Assembly: GCA_002368795.1 (NCBI GenBank) | Contig: DFFG01000025.1 | Location: 1-38,330, forward strand | DNA from: Eubacterium sp. UBA3782 | GTDB lineage: Bacteria > Bacillota > Clostridia > Lachnospirales > Lachnospiraceae | DNA: 38,330 nt | Reading direction: 5' to 3' | Part shown: positions 17,191 through 24,851 of the stretch, piece after piece | Layout of the letters: each line of letters opens with the position of its first letter | How positions within the stretch are numbered: position 1 is the stretch's first letter | Position numbers and translations under genes: made by a program | The notes under the pieces: model-generated | Database searches by the model: none | The model's input: only the letters and a program-made list of their open reading frames with translations | What the model was told of the DNA's origin: nothing

Positions 17191-17845
17191 TATATCCTCC
17201 TTGCTGATTTCTCTTCCTTAATCGTGTTTTGTTTATTTCTTCGCTGATGCGGCGGCCGGGCCCTGGCCGCCGATCTGATGATTCTACTATGCCACATCTC
17301 CCATTGCCATTACTTTACAAAAATTGCCCTAAACTTCTCTTTTATTGCAAAATACGAAAAATTAAGCGGGTTATATTTTCGATAATTGTCTGAAATAGTG
17401 CCTGTTCGCAAATTTATATTTGATATATATTCCCTTTTCATTGCGCAAATAAAAAAAGAGCGGCAGCAATTCCGCTCTTTTTCAATATGCGTAAAAAGCA
17501 ATTTTTTTATGTTTAACCGCAACTTTATACAAATCTTGCCTTCCATGCTGCCGCCTGTCAGCGCCTTCTCTTCCGGGATCTGACCGTGCGCAGCCTGTTC
17601 CAAGGCAGATGTTTTTATGCAGGTTTGTCAGAGGCCTGGCATCTCGGCCTTCCGCCTCCGGAGGACGGCCAGCCACGTCAGTTCAAACATACACTGCACG
17701 GCCCAGCCGGTCAGACAGGCAAAGGCTTCTCCCCGGATCCACCACAGGCACAGCGCCGCCGAGACCGCCTCGGAACAGAGGATGCCTTCCCGCCTTTGGG
17801 TGACATTCCCCTGTTCTTTCTCGGAACCATTTCCGTTGTCTTACC
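17191..17845. other. Long intergenic region between the sugar-binding protein gene and ridA
   Basis: This 655-bp stretch falls into two halves. 17191-17500 is AT-rich, with a GGCGGCC/GGCCGCC hairpin in the binding-protein leader and a clear bidirectional terminator at 17453-17482. 17500-17845 is GC-richer. It holds a minus-strand frame of about 70 codons (17838-17627) free of stops but without ATG, GTG or TTG near its beginning. Its second half reads hydrophobic (SAALCLWWIRGEAFACLTGW). It may be a decayed gene; I do not recognise it. Confidence 0.45.
17453..17482. terminator. Bidirectional intrinsic terminator
   Basis: AAAAAGAGCGG pairs with CCGCTCTTTTT around an 8-base loop, giving U-runs on both strands. 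It most likely ends the ridA transcript on minus. Confidence 0.85.
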
Positions 17846-18214
17846 TTACAGCTCGGCGATTGCCTCGATCTCGCAGAGAACGCCCTTCGGGAGATCCTTT
17901 ACTGCCACGCAGCTTCTGGCCGGTTTGGAAACGAAGTATTTTGCGTAGACCTCATTGAATGCGGCAAAATCCGCAATATCTGCCAGGAAGCAGGTCGTCT
18001 TGATGACCTTGTCCAGGCCGGCTCCGCCAGCTTCCAGAACAGCTGCCACGTTGCGGCAGCTCTGCTCGGTCTGGGCAGCAATGCCCTCAGGAACTGCGCC
18101 CGTTGCCGGATCTACCGGGATCTGGCCGGAAGAAAATACCAGTCCGCCGGAAACATATCCCTGGGAATAGGGGCCGATCGCGCCGGGTGCCTTGTCTGTG
18201 CTGATGATCTTCAT
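17846..18214 (-). CDS. ridA: RidA-family enamine/imine deaminase
   Basis: A 122-residue protein of the YjgF/YER057c/UK114 family. Members hydrolyse reactive 2-aminoacrylate and related enamines released by PLP enzymes, protecting the cell from damage, and act as trimers in the cytoplasm. Seen: the GAIGPYSQG motif near the N-terminus, VFSSGQIPVDPATG, and the catalytic-arginine block KPARSCVAVKDLPKG near residue 98, including the Arg that binds the substrate carboxylate. It ends in the usual CEIEAIAEL. The start at 18214 has an AAGGAGG site. Its leader carries a three-unit 13-nt tandem repeat (18245-18283). The gene stands alone. Confidence 0.95.
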   Translation of the reverse strand: MKIISTDKAPGAIGPYSQGYVSGGLVFSSGQIPVDPATGAVPEGIAAQTEQSCRNVAAVLEAGGAGLDKVIKTTCFLADIADFAAFNEVYAKYFVSKPARSCVAVKDLPKGVLCEIEAIAEL

Positions 18215-18244
18215 AGGAAAAACCTCCTTGTTTTATATCTGTGT

Positions 18245-18283
18245 TCTGTATCTGCTTTCTGTGTCTGCTTTGTGTGTCTGCTT
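18245..18283 (-). repeat. 13-nt tandem repeat in the ridA leader
   Basis: Three consecutive units read on plus as TCTGTATCTGCTT, TCTGTGTCTGCTT and TGTGTGTCTGCTT, each 13 nt with one or two changes. They lie about 31-69 nt upstream of the ridA start codon in the likely untranslated leader. Slipped-strand variation is possible. Confidence 0.8.
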
Positions 18284-18418
18284 CCTGTAACCTCTGGGCA
18301 GGGTGCTTCACAAGACATATTGCAGCCACTGTGCACAGTATACACGATTTTTCCGTATCCGTTAATTAACATTTATGCCGGATGATGATCATATCGCTAA
18401 ATGGCAGTCCCTCGCTTA

Positions 18419-19276
18419 TCAGCCTGCGATATCCTCTGCCGCTTCGGCCGCTTCTGCTGCCACATCCGCGCCATCTGCGATCGCTTCCAGTGAGGTGACC
18501 TTGTAGGTGGCTGTGACCTGGGCTGTGATCTGCAGCTCACCTGCCTGCAGGGAAACACTCTTCTCCTCATCCATTGCTGCGTTCTCGGCATAGGCACCGG
18601 CTGCATTGTCATAGCGGTAGATGGTGTTCTGCGCGCCTTCGGTAATGGTGGGAACATCACTGATCTGGGAGCCGGAAGCCTCGGCAAGCACCTCCGCCTT
18701 CACGGCTGCTGCCGCTGCCGCCTCCTTCAATGCCTCCTGGTATACCTCATCATACCGGCTGCTGCTGTAGCGAAGGCTGCTGATGTTGTTGATTCCCGCG
18801 CGCACACACTCCGCGAGGATCTCACCCGCATCCTCGATGGTCAGATCCTTGACGGTCAGAGACGTTGTCACTGTATAACCGATGAGAGTCTCTGCACCGC
18901 TATTGTAGTCGTACTTTGGATACATGTAGTAATCGGTGGTCTGAATGCTCTTCTCCTGCACGCCAAGCTCCTTCAGCTTTTCAATGACGGCATCCACATC
19001 CTTCGTATTCTTTTCCTGGGCATCGGCGGCATTGTCGCCCTCCGTCACCACGCCAAAGGTGATCTCAGCCATATCCGGCTCGACCGTCTTGGTGCTCGTG
19101 GCGCTGACGGTAACCGTCATCGGCGGATCATTGTTGATCACGACCGTATTTCCTCCCATGGGAGACAGGCTGGCTGCGGCCCCTGCCGCCTCCTCTGCCT
19201 TGCTGCAGCCGGCAAGCCCTGCCGCGCAAACCAGCATAGCGGTAACCAAAGTGGTACATAATACTTTTCTTTTCAT
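18419..19276 (-). CDS. SIMPL-domain (DUF541) lipoprotein
   Basis: A 285-residue exported lipoprotein. The signal peptide MKRKVLCTTLVTAMLVCAAG is followed by lipobox LAGC with Cys24. The SIMPL/DUF541 domain covers about 55-270 and shows the family pattern: VTVSATSTKTVEPDMAEITF, then EKLKELGVQEKSIQTTDYYM and YPKYDY, then a repeat of alternating strands. The family includes YggE-like proteins linked to oxidative-stress tolerance, and no reaction is established. The start is placed at the methionine after AGGAGG; an in-frame start nine codons earlier would put residues before the signal peptide. The C-terminus is an Ala/Glu-rich helix. It is monocistronic as far as can be seen. Confidence 0.88.
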   Translation of the reverse strand: MKRKVLCTTLVTAMLVCAAGLAGCSKAEEAAGAAASLSPMGGNTVVINNDPPMTVTVSATSTKTVEPDMAEITFGVVTEGDNAADAQEKNTKDVDAVIEKLKELGVQEKSIQTTDYYMYPKYDYNSGAETLIGYTVTTSLTVKDLTIEDAGEILAECVRAGINNISSLRYSSSRYDEVYQEALKEAAAAAAVKAEVLAEASGSQISDVPTITEGAQNTIYRYDNAAGAYAENAAMDEEKSVSLQAGELQITAQVTATYKVTSLEAIADGADVAAEAAEAAEDIAG

Positions 19277-19552
19277 GTTTTTTTCCTCCTGTATCTGCTG
19301 CAATCCTTATTCTTGCGTGGGTTGACAATGTCTTATCTGTAAAACAATACCGGCACGAAAAATGTTGCACCTGGCCGGAAATTTCGGCATTTTTCTTCCG
19401 CGAATTTTCTTTTTTCCATTTATCTGCCCATGCAGCTGTCTGCCGTTTTATCTACATTCTCCCTGGGCAGGGCAGGCAACAGTCTGCCTAAACCTATGTA
19501 TGCACCGGGCCCTCTGATTGCCGACCTGCTATGCTGCCTGACCACCGTCAAT

Positions 19553-20500
19553 TTACAGCCAGGTCGCGCCGGGCCAATAGGCTGCCACAGCCTCCTTGTC
19601 CAGATGCTCGCCGATCACGATCAGGATCTCCTGCCCCTCTGCTATGGGCTGCATGGTGATCCTCTCCTTTGTCGCGTTCAGCTCGATCCAGCCGTCCTTA
19701 TCCTGCAGAAAGCCCTTGATACGGAAGATCTCTCCTGCTGCAGGATCGGCAAACAGCCTTGCCGTCCTCTCCCGCAGTTCCTCCGGGGACATGTGCACGT
19801 GCATAAAGAACAGAGACTGGAAATCCGATCCGTCCTCCAGCCGTACCTTGATATGGTCCTCCCTCCGGCTGCCGCAGGCGAGGATCCGCGCGATGTCTTC
19901 CTCGTCAAGGGAATCCCAATCCTTCGCCAGGACATCCGCCATCGTGATCCGCCGCTGGCAGCGGAAATGCTCCAGCGCCCGGTTGATATGCGCGATGGTT
20001 CGTTCGATCTCCTCTTTCGATGCCTCCTGCACATGGCTCATCACGATCAGACCGGCATTGGCGATCTGTGCCATGAGCATGTAGTCGGCCTGCTCCGACA
20101 GGCCCTCTTCCAGGCGGGCGTCGACGATGGCAATGACATTGCCCACGGCATACCAGGAGCTCAGGGGATCTTCGTTCAGGGTATCAAAAAACTCGTCCAC
20201 ATCGTAAATGCCCGAGGGCTCCACCAGCACCCGGTCGTAGCCGGCCATCTTCATGGCGATCAGCTTTGTCTTGAACCTGCGCTGATGGCAGTCATAATCG
20301 CAGCCGCCCGAGACCATCTCCAGCTCGCAGTTCTCCCCCGTCAGATCCTGGAGCAGCATCATATCCACGTTGACGGCACCAAAATCATTTTCCAGGATGC
20401 CCAGATGCATGCCCCGCTCCATCAGGATGGAGGCATACTTCCGGATAAATGTCGTTTTTCCGGATCCTAAAAATCCGGTAATCAGATCAATGTTCAGCAT
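19553..20500 (-). CDS. CobW/G3E-family GTPase (putative metal chaperone)
   Basis: A 315-residue P-loop GTPase of the CobW/Nfu/YeiR group, cytoplasmic. Walker A is GFLGSGKTT at residues 8-16, the Walker B region is VLVEPSGIYDVDEFF, and a SHV-x-EAS segment stands where the NKxD guanine-specificity motif is expected. The family's metal-binding GCxCC site is replaced by GGCDYDC near residue 66, keeping two cysteines in altered spacing. A C-terminal CobW_C-like domain (about 205-310) contains FFMHVHMSPEELRER and FRIKGFLQ. Relatives hand zinc, cobalt or nickel to target enzymes; the metal here is unknown. It lies 43 bp downstream of the methyltransferase gene and may be co-transcribed. Its ribosome binding site is weak (GAGAGAAAG), consistent with coupling. 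Confidence 0.88.
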   Translation of the reverse strand: MLNIDLITGFLGSGKTTFIRKYASILMERGMHLGILENDFGAVNVDMMLLQDLTGENCELEMVSGGCDYDCHQRRFKTKLIAMKMAGYDRVLVEPSGIYDVDEFFDTLNEDPLSSWYAVGNVIAIVDARLEEGLSEQADYMLMAQIANAGLIVMSHVQEASKEEIERTIAHINRALEHFRCQRRITMADVLAKDWDSLDEEDIARILACGSRREDHIKVRLEDGSDFQSLFFMHVHMSPEELRERTARLFADPAAGEIFRIKGFLQDKDGWIELNATKERITMQPIAEGQEILIVIGEHLDKEAVAAYWPGATWL

Positions 20501-20543
20501 ATATTTTCTGTTTCTTTCTCTCTAGCCTGATGAGCCTGATGTT

Positions 20544-21365
20544 TTATCTTTTCCGGTTTCCAAGCTGCCAGAAGGCCACGGCCCCTGCGGCGGCAACATT
20601 CAGCGAATCCACGCCATCGGCCATCGGGATCATCACCGTATAGTCACACCGGTCGATGGTCTCATCCGGAAGGCCGTAGCCCTCCTCCCCCAGGATCACG
20701 GCCAGCTTATCCTCAGCCATCAGCGCAGGATCATCCACCGAGACGGAATCTCCTTTGAGCGCCATGGCAGCCGTGCGAAAGCCCAGCTTCTTCAAGGTGC
20801 CCAGCCAGTCCGGCTCATTTTTCGGGACAAAGGTCCAGGGGATCTGGAATACGCAGCCCATGCTCACCCGCGACGCCCGGCGGTACAAAGGATCGCTGCA
20901 GCCCTTGGTCAGGATCACCGCATCCATCTGCAGCGCTGCCGCCGACCGCATGATCGCACCAACGTTTGTCGGATTCGTCACATCATCCAGAACGGCGATC
21001 CGCCGGGCCCCTTTCAGGACCTCCTCGATGGAGGGATACGGCCTGCGCCGCAGGGCACACAGGATCCCTCTGGTCATCGGGATGCCAGTCAGGGTCCGCA
21101 GCACCTCCTGCGGTCCGGTATAGACCGGCACATTTTGACACCGATCCAGAACCTCCCTTGCCTCCCCGTCTACATAGCGGGGCTCGGTCAGCAGCGACAC
21201 CGGCTCATAACCCGCGCGCAGAGCGCGCAGCGTCACATTCGGGCTCTCCGTGATAAACAGCCCGGGCGCCGGTTCCTCTATTCTCTTTAGCTGTGTCTCG
21301 GAATACCTGGCGTAAATATCCAGTTCCGGGGCGTTCAGATCCGTGATCTCGATCAGCTTTGCCAT
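20544..21365 (-). CDS. SpoU/TrmH-family RNA 2'-O-methyltransferase
   Basis: A 273-residue SPOUT methyltransferase that methylates a ribose 2'-OH of tRNA or rRNA using S-adenosylmethionine. An N-terminal substrate-binding domain (about 30-105) precedes the knotted catalytic domain. Motif 1 is DDVTNPTNVGAIMRSAAAL near residue 127, motif 2 is LAVILGEEGYGLPDETIDRC, and motif 3 is VMIPMADGVDSLNVAAAGAV. The target nucleotide cannot be read from sequence. The start at 21365 (MAKLIEI) is preferred because upstream in-frame methionines fall inside a repetitive leader; the site AGGTTG there is weak. The next gene (CobW-type) follows after 43 bp. Confidence 0.92.
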   Translation of the reverse strand: MAKLIEITDLNAPELDIYARYSETQLKRIEEPAPGLFITESPNVTLRALRAGYEPVSLLTEPRYVDGEAREVLDRCQNVPVYTGPQEVLRTLTGIPMTRGILCALRRRPYPSIEEVLKGARRIAVLDDVTNPTNVGAIMRSAAALQMDAVILTKGCSDPLYRRASRVSMGCVFQIPWTFVPKNEPDWLGTLKKLGFRTAAMALKGDSVSVDDPALMAEDKLAVILGEEGYGLPDETIDRCDYTVMIPMADGVDSLNVAAAGAVAFWQLGNRKR

Positions 21366-21404
21366 CGTTTTTTCAACCTGCTTCCTGTATCTGATAAAAG
21401 TATC

Positions 21405-21475
21405 CTGGGTACATCTCATATGCATTTAACGCTGCATCCCAAATGTACCTCAGCTGCATCTTATATGCACCTTTT
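21405..21475 (-). repeat. Imperfect tandem repeats in the methyltransferase leader
   Basis: On minus, three adjacent units of about 22-24 nt read GGTGCATATAAGATGCAGC, GGTACATTTGGGATGCAGC and AATGCATATGAGATGTACC. Each is partly self-complementary through the GCAT/ATGC ends. They sit about 40-110 nt upstream of the start codon and leave the frame open by chance. Confidence 0.6.
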
Positions 21476-21702
21476 ATATTCTATTTCATGCACTGTATTA
21501 TGCAGCATTTTATATTGTTCTTTTTATCTCCCTGCGATTGTACCATATTCCGCCGGCATGGTCTATGCGGGGGATGTGCACAGCCGCTCCCATCCATTTA
21601 CCCAAAAGATGACCTTTTCGATAGTACTTGTTCTTTTCAGATATAATTTATAACTTTATTTTTCTTTTAGAAAATATCCACACAGACGTCACATTTTCCC
21701 GA

Positions 21703-21708
21703 TATAGT
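21703..21708 (+). promoter_or_regulatory. -10 element candidate for structured RNA copy B
   Basis: TATAGT lies seven bases before the first conserved stem (21715), so a start near 21713-21715 fits. No good -35 was found at 17-18 bp. Confidence 0.35.
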
Positions 21709-21712
21709 GTAC

Positions 21713-21997
21713 TCAGATAGTTGATTGACCACTCACTATCTCCCCCCTCATTTTCAGAAAGCGCAAAGCGCCGCATCGGATAACCACCCGCTGCGGCGTT
21801 TTGTTGTGCGATAAAGCCGGAGAGTGGTCGCCAGGCTTGCATGAGCGGCCATTCGACGGCCAACGTACATCGAGCGGCTATGCTGCGAGATGTGCCCATC
21901 GCATCGGATGAGGCGCGTTCCGCCCATCCGATTGCAAAATCGGCCGTCCGAATACCTGTCTGCATGTTATGCATATTGCATTTGACGGCTGTTTTTT
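21713..21997 (+). ncRNA. Structured RNA candidate, copy B of a two-copy family
   Basis: In order: stem AGATAGT/ACTATCT (21715-21741), C-rich linker CCCCCCTC (21742-21749), stem CGCCGCA/TGCGGCG (21769-21798) and TTTTGTTG. The conserved core is 21801-21866: AAGCC/GGCTT stem, then GGCC-ATTCGAC-GGCC hairpin, then CAACGT. A stem CGGATG/CATCCG follows (21905-21930), and a terminator ends in U6 (21941-21997). The order of parts matches copy A on the other strand. GACCACTC in the first loop (21728-21735) is complementary to GAGTGGTC in the core, which would form a pseudoknot here, though this is not conserved in copy A. A separate promoter for the next gene lies downstream, so this looks like a free-standing RNA of about 285 nt. 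I cannot name the family. Confidence 0.65.
21941..21997 (+). terminator. Terminator of structured RNA copy B
   Basis: CGGCCGTC pairs with GACGGCTG (one G-U), enclosing a TGCAT/ATGCA stem, and runs into U6 (21992-21997). Confidence 0.6.
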
Positions 21998-22040
21998 CTG
22001 CAAAAAATCTCAGACCGTTTTCATCCGGTCCTCCCCCATA

Positions 22041-22070
22041 TTGCCAATGACAGAACCGCATGAATATGCT
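22041..22070 (+). promoter_or_regulatory. Promoter candidate for the large membrane-protein gene
   Basis: TTGCCA (22041-22046) and TATGCT (22065-22070) are separated by 18 bp. It lies after the U-run of RNA copy B. Confidence 0.45.
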
Positions 22071-22144
22071 ACACTTTTTCCATACAGCACCTGCTGATGA
22101 AACACAGATCGCCTGTTCTCATTTACAGAGAAATGGAGGCCCAC

Positions 22145-23926
22145 ATGAAAATCATTTACAATACCGGAGACCGGGATAAGATCATCACGATGCCCGACCC
22201 CTCGACCAGAAAAGACAGGACCGCTCCGCCCATCAGCCGGAAAAAGCTCTGGCTGATCACCATCCTGGTGACTTTGCTGGTGGCTGTGATCTACTACTAC
22301 ATCCAGCTGCCGGCGATCAACCTGAAGAGCACAGACTTCTGGTCCTTCCTGCTGATCATCTCCGTGGTCTTTTCCGCGCTGTACTACTCCCTCACCCGGG
22401 TACTCTCGCCCTTCCAGCTCTCGCGCATGGATTTCAGCGGGTTCAAAAACAGCAAGGCATCCAGGATCCCCTTTATCGTGACGCTCTGCCTGGTCTTTCT
22501 TCCGATCCTGATCCGGTTTCTGGGCAGCTCCACGCTGCTCCACGCCAGAGCCTACTCCCGGATCCTGACGGTCAATGAGGGCAGTCTGGAGGATATTCCC
22601 TCTGTGGAGAGCACAAAGACCATTGCCCTGATGGATACAGCTTCCGCGGAAAAGCTGGGAAACCGCGAGATTGGTTCCCTCTCTGAGGTCGTCAGCCAGT
22701 ACAACGTCAGCTCCTACACCCAGATCGACTATCTGGGAACGCCGGTAAAGACTTCGCCGCTCCGCTATGACGGCTTTTTCAAGTGGTACCGCAACCGGAA
22801 AAACGGCGTGCCGGGCTATGTTCTGGTCGATCCGGTGGATATGAGCGCCCAGTACATCCCCTTTGAGAGCGGGATGTTCTACGTGCCGTCCGCCTACTTC
22901 AACGAGAATCTGAGCCGTCGCATCCGTTTCCGCTATCCCACAAAGATGTTCGACGAGCCACACTTTGAGATCGATGAGGAAGGAAAGCCCTGGTATGTGA
23001 CCGCGACCTACGATCATCTGGTCGGTCTTTTCGGCGGTGAGCAGGTCAATGGCGCCATCATCGTCGATCCTGTGACCGGCGATATGACCTGGTATGCCAC
23101 CGGACAGATCCCCAGATGGGTGGATGTGGTCTTCCCCGGCAACCTGATCTGCAAGCAGTACAACGACTATGCCCAGCTGCACAACGGCTTCTGGAATTCC
23201 ATCATCGGCCAGGTCGGCTGCCGCCGTGTCACAGAATACCCCGGTGAGAACGACGAGTACCATTCCGACTATGGCTTCATCTCCAAGGACGGCGACATCT
23301 GGATCTACACTGGCGTCACCTCGCTGAACAACGACAGCTCCAACATCGGCTTCATCCTCTCTAATGAGCGGACAGAGGAGACCATCTACATCACCTGCTC
23401 CGGCGCGGACGAGTTCTCCGCCATGGCCTCCGCCCAGGGCGAGGTCCAGGAAAAGCGGTACACCGCCTCCTTCCCGTCCCTGATCCTGGTGGACGGCAAA
23501 CCGACCTATATCATGGTGCTGAAGGATGCCAGCGGACTGGTAAAGATGTACGCCACCGTCAATGTCGAGCAGTACAATATGGTAGCCACCGCCACAACGC
23601 AGGATGACTGTGTGGATAAATACACCGCCCTGATGGCCGGCCGGATCTCCCAGACAGAAGCAAACGCCGAGACCGCTCTGGCAGATACCGCCATGGCAGT
23701 CGAGGAGGAACCGGCGCCTGACACCTCCACCTTTGAAGAGCGGGAGGTAAAGGTCAAGAAGCTGCAGACCATCGACCTAAACGGCAACACCTACCTGTAT
23801 CTGGTCGATGAGGACGACAACATCTACTATGCGAAATATATAGATGTGATCGAAATGCTGCTGACCGAAGAGGGCGACACCATCACGATCTACACCGACG
23901 GAGAGCACTTCTCCCTCAGCAAATAA
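22145..23926 (+). CDS. Large membrane-anchored protein of unknown function
   Basis: A 593-residue protein. The first 35 residues are charged and cytoplasmic. Three hydrophobic segments follow at about 38-55 (WLITILVTLLVAVIYYYI), 67-84 and 108-125. About 450 residues of a soluble, probably extracytoplasmic domain come next. That domain is rich in Tyr, Asp and short strands (VPGYVLVDPVDMSAQYIPFE, RIRFRYPTKMFDEPHFEIDE, DGDIWIYTGVTSLNNDSSNI, SGADEFSAMASAQG). I recall similar sequences from gut Clostridia, variably annotated, but know no established function. Two Glu/Pro-rich linkers near residue 525 precede a small C-terminal beta domain. The start at 22145 has GGAGG five bases upstream. It lies next to structured RNA copy B and ends in a bidirectional terminator. 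Confidence 0.75.
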   Translation: MKIIYNTGDRDKIITMPDPSTRKDRTAPPISRKKLWLITILVTLLVAVIYYYIQLPAINLKSTDFWSFLLIISVVFSALYYSLTRVLSPFQLSRMDFSGFKNSKASRIPFIVTLCLVFLPILIRFLGSSTLLHARAYSRILTVNEGSLEDIPSVESTKTIALMDTASAEKLGNREIGSLSEVVSQYNVSSYTQIDYLGTPVKTSPLRYDGFFKWYRNRKNGVPGYVLVDPVDMSAQYIPFESGMFYVPSAYFNENLSRRIRFRYPTKMFDEPHFEIDEEGKPWYVTATYDHLVGLFGGEQVNGAIIVDPVTGDMTWYATGQIPRWVDVVFPGNLICKQYNDYAQLHNGFWNSIIGQVGCRRVTEYPGENDEYHSDYGFISKDGDIWIYTGVTSLNNDSSNIGFILSNERTEETIYITCSGADEFSAMASAQGEVQEKRYTASFPSLILVDGKPTYIMVLKDASGLVKMYATVNVEQYNMVATATTQDDCVDKYTALMAGRISQTEANAETALADTAMAVEEEPAPDTSTFEEREVKVKKLQTIDLNGNTYLYLVDEDDNIYYAKYIDVIEMLLTEEGDTITIYTDGEHFSLSK

Positions 23927-23942
23927 GCGCAAAAGCAAGAAA

Positions 23943-24009
23943 GGCTGCCAGGCCGGACAAACTTTGGAAATCCCAAAAATGTCTGGTCTGGCAGCCTCTT
24001 TTATTTTAT
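23943..24009. terminator. Bidirectional terminator between convergent genes
   Basis: GGCTGCCAGGCCGGACA pairs with TGTCTGGTCTGGCAGCC (17 positions, with G-U pairs). The plus strand continues CTCTTTTATTTTATC and the minus strand TTTCTTGC. Confidence 0.85.
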
Positions 24010-24022
24010 CAGTTCTTTTTTA

Positions 24023-24523
24023 TCATCCAATGGAAGTCAAGCCCTGCCCGGTCGCTGCGAGGTAGTCCTCCAGAATCCGGACGGCACCCTCCATCAGATC
24101 CTTTTCCTCCTCCAGAAAACGCTCAATGTAGGGACTGTCCACATCCAGCACACCGATCACAGTGCCGGTGCTGTCATGAATCGGTACCACGATCTCGGAC
24201 AAAGAATGGGAATCGCAGGCAATGTGACCCGGGAATTCATGAACATTCTTCACCTCGATCGTGCGGTTCTCGACCGCTGCCGTTCCGCAAACCCCTCTGC
24301 CGTAAGCAATATGTACACAGGCCGTCTTTCCCTGGAATGGTCCAAGAACCAGCTCCTTCTGCTCCGGTCCGCAGACTCTGGAAATATAAAAACCGGCCCA
24401 GTTCAGCTTCGGCAGCTCATGCATCAGCAGGGCAGAGGCATTGGCGCACAGGGAAAGTGCGCTGGTCTCTCCCTCGGAAAGTGCCTGCAGCTGTGCCAGG
24501 ATCTGGTTGTACTTTTTTCTCAT
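24023..24523 (-). CDS. msrC: Free methionine-(R)-sulfoxide reductase (GAF domain)
   Basis: A 166-residue single GAF-domain enzyme that reduces free L-methionine-(R)-sulfoxide to methionine, a cytoplasmic repair activity against oxidation. The three cysteines known to matter in this family are all present: KTACVHIAYG, GRGVCGTAA and HIACDSHSLSEIVVPI (about residues 89, 99 and 123). The family signature IGVLDVDSPYIERF follows. The start at 24523 has a GGAGG site at good spacing. The length is typical. It ends at a terminator shared with the convergent membrane-protein gene. A regulatory GAF protein is excluded because no partner domain is present. Confidence 0.94.
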   Translation of the reverse strand: MRKKYNQILAQLQALSEGETSALSLCANASALLMHELPKLNWAGFYISRVCGPEQKELVLGPFQGKTACVHIAYGRGVCGTAAVENRTIEVKNVHEFPGHIACDSHSLSEIVVPIHDSTGTVIGVLDVDSPYIERFLEEEKDLMEGAVRILEDYLAATGQGLTSIG

Positions 24524-24716
24524 CTTTATATTCCTCCATTTTTTATACGGTCATTCACAAAACGTTTTTATTCGTTCAAAATTTGTTTACATTTATTGCA
24601 AACCCCGGACATATTTGCCCGATATACTTCAATCATAGAAAGAAGCAACAGCTAATTACAATTTTTCTTTTTCATAATGTCCGAAGCAATTCGGAAAAAT
24701 TCTCCTTCCTTTTATG

Positions 24717-24745
24717 AAAAGCCTGCCGTTCGCGGCAGGCTTTTT
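24717..24745. terminator. Strong intrinsic terminator with TTCG loop
   Basis: GCCTGCCG and CGGCAGGC enclose a TTCG tetraloop, flanked by A4 and T5. It should end the transcript of the VWA-protein gene on minus after passing the palindromic island. Confidence 0.92.
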
Positions 24746-24851
24746 GTATGCTCTTTACCGTTTATCCGGCACATGCTCTGAACATATCCTGCATGCCGGG
24801 CAGGGCGCAGGCCGCCCCGTCCGGACATATTTTTTACTATGATGATTAACT

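Larger units (their letters stand above)
21366..22144. other. Long intergenic region with a repeat-bearing leader and structured RNA copy B
   Basis: This 779-bp stretch between divergent genes contains four things. 21366-21490 is the methyltransferase leader with tandem repeats. 21490-21700 is AT-rich without a gene. 21713-21997 is the structured RNA. 22041-22070 is a promoter for the next gene. No small protein gene is supported. Confidence 0.6.

Noticed and set aside
19322..19344. Perfect TTGACA on plus upstream of nothing
   Set aside because: No -10 at proper spacing and no plus-strand gene or RNA follows.
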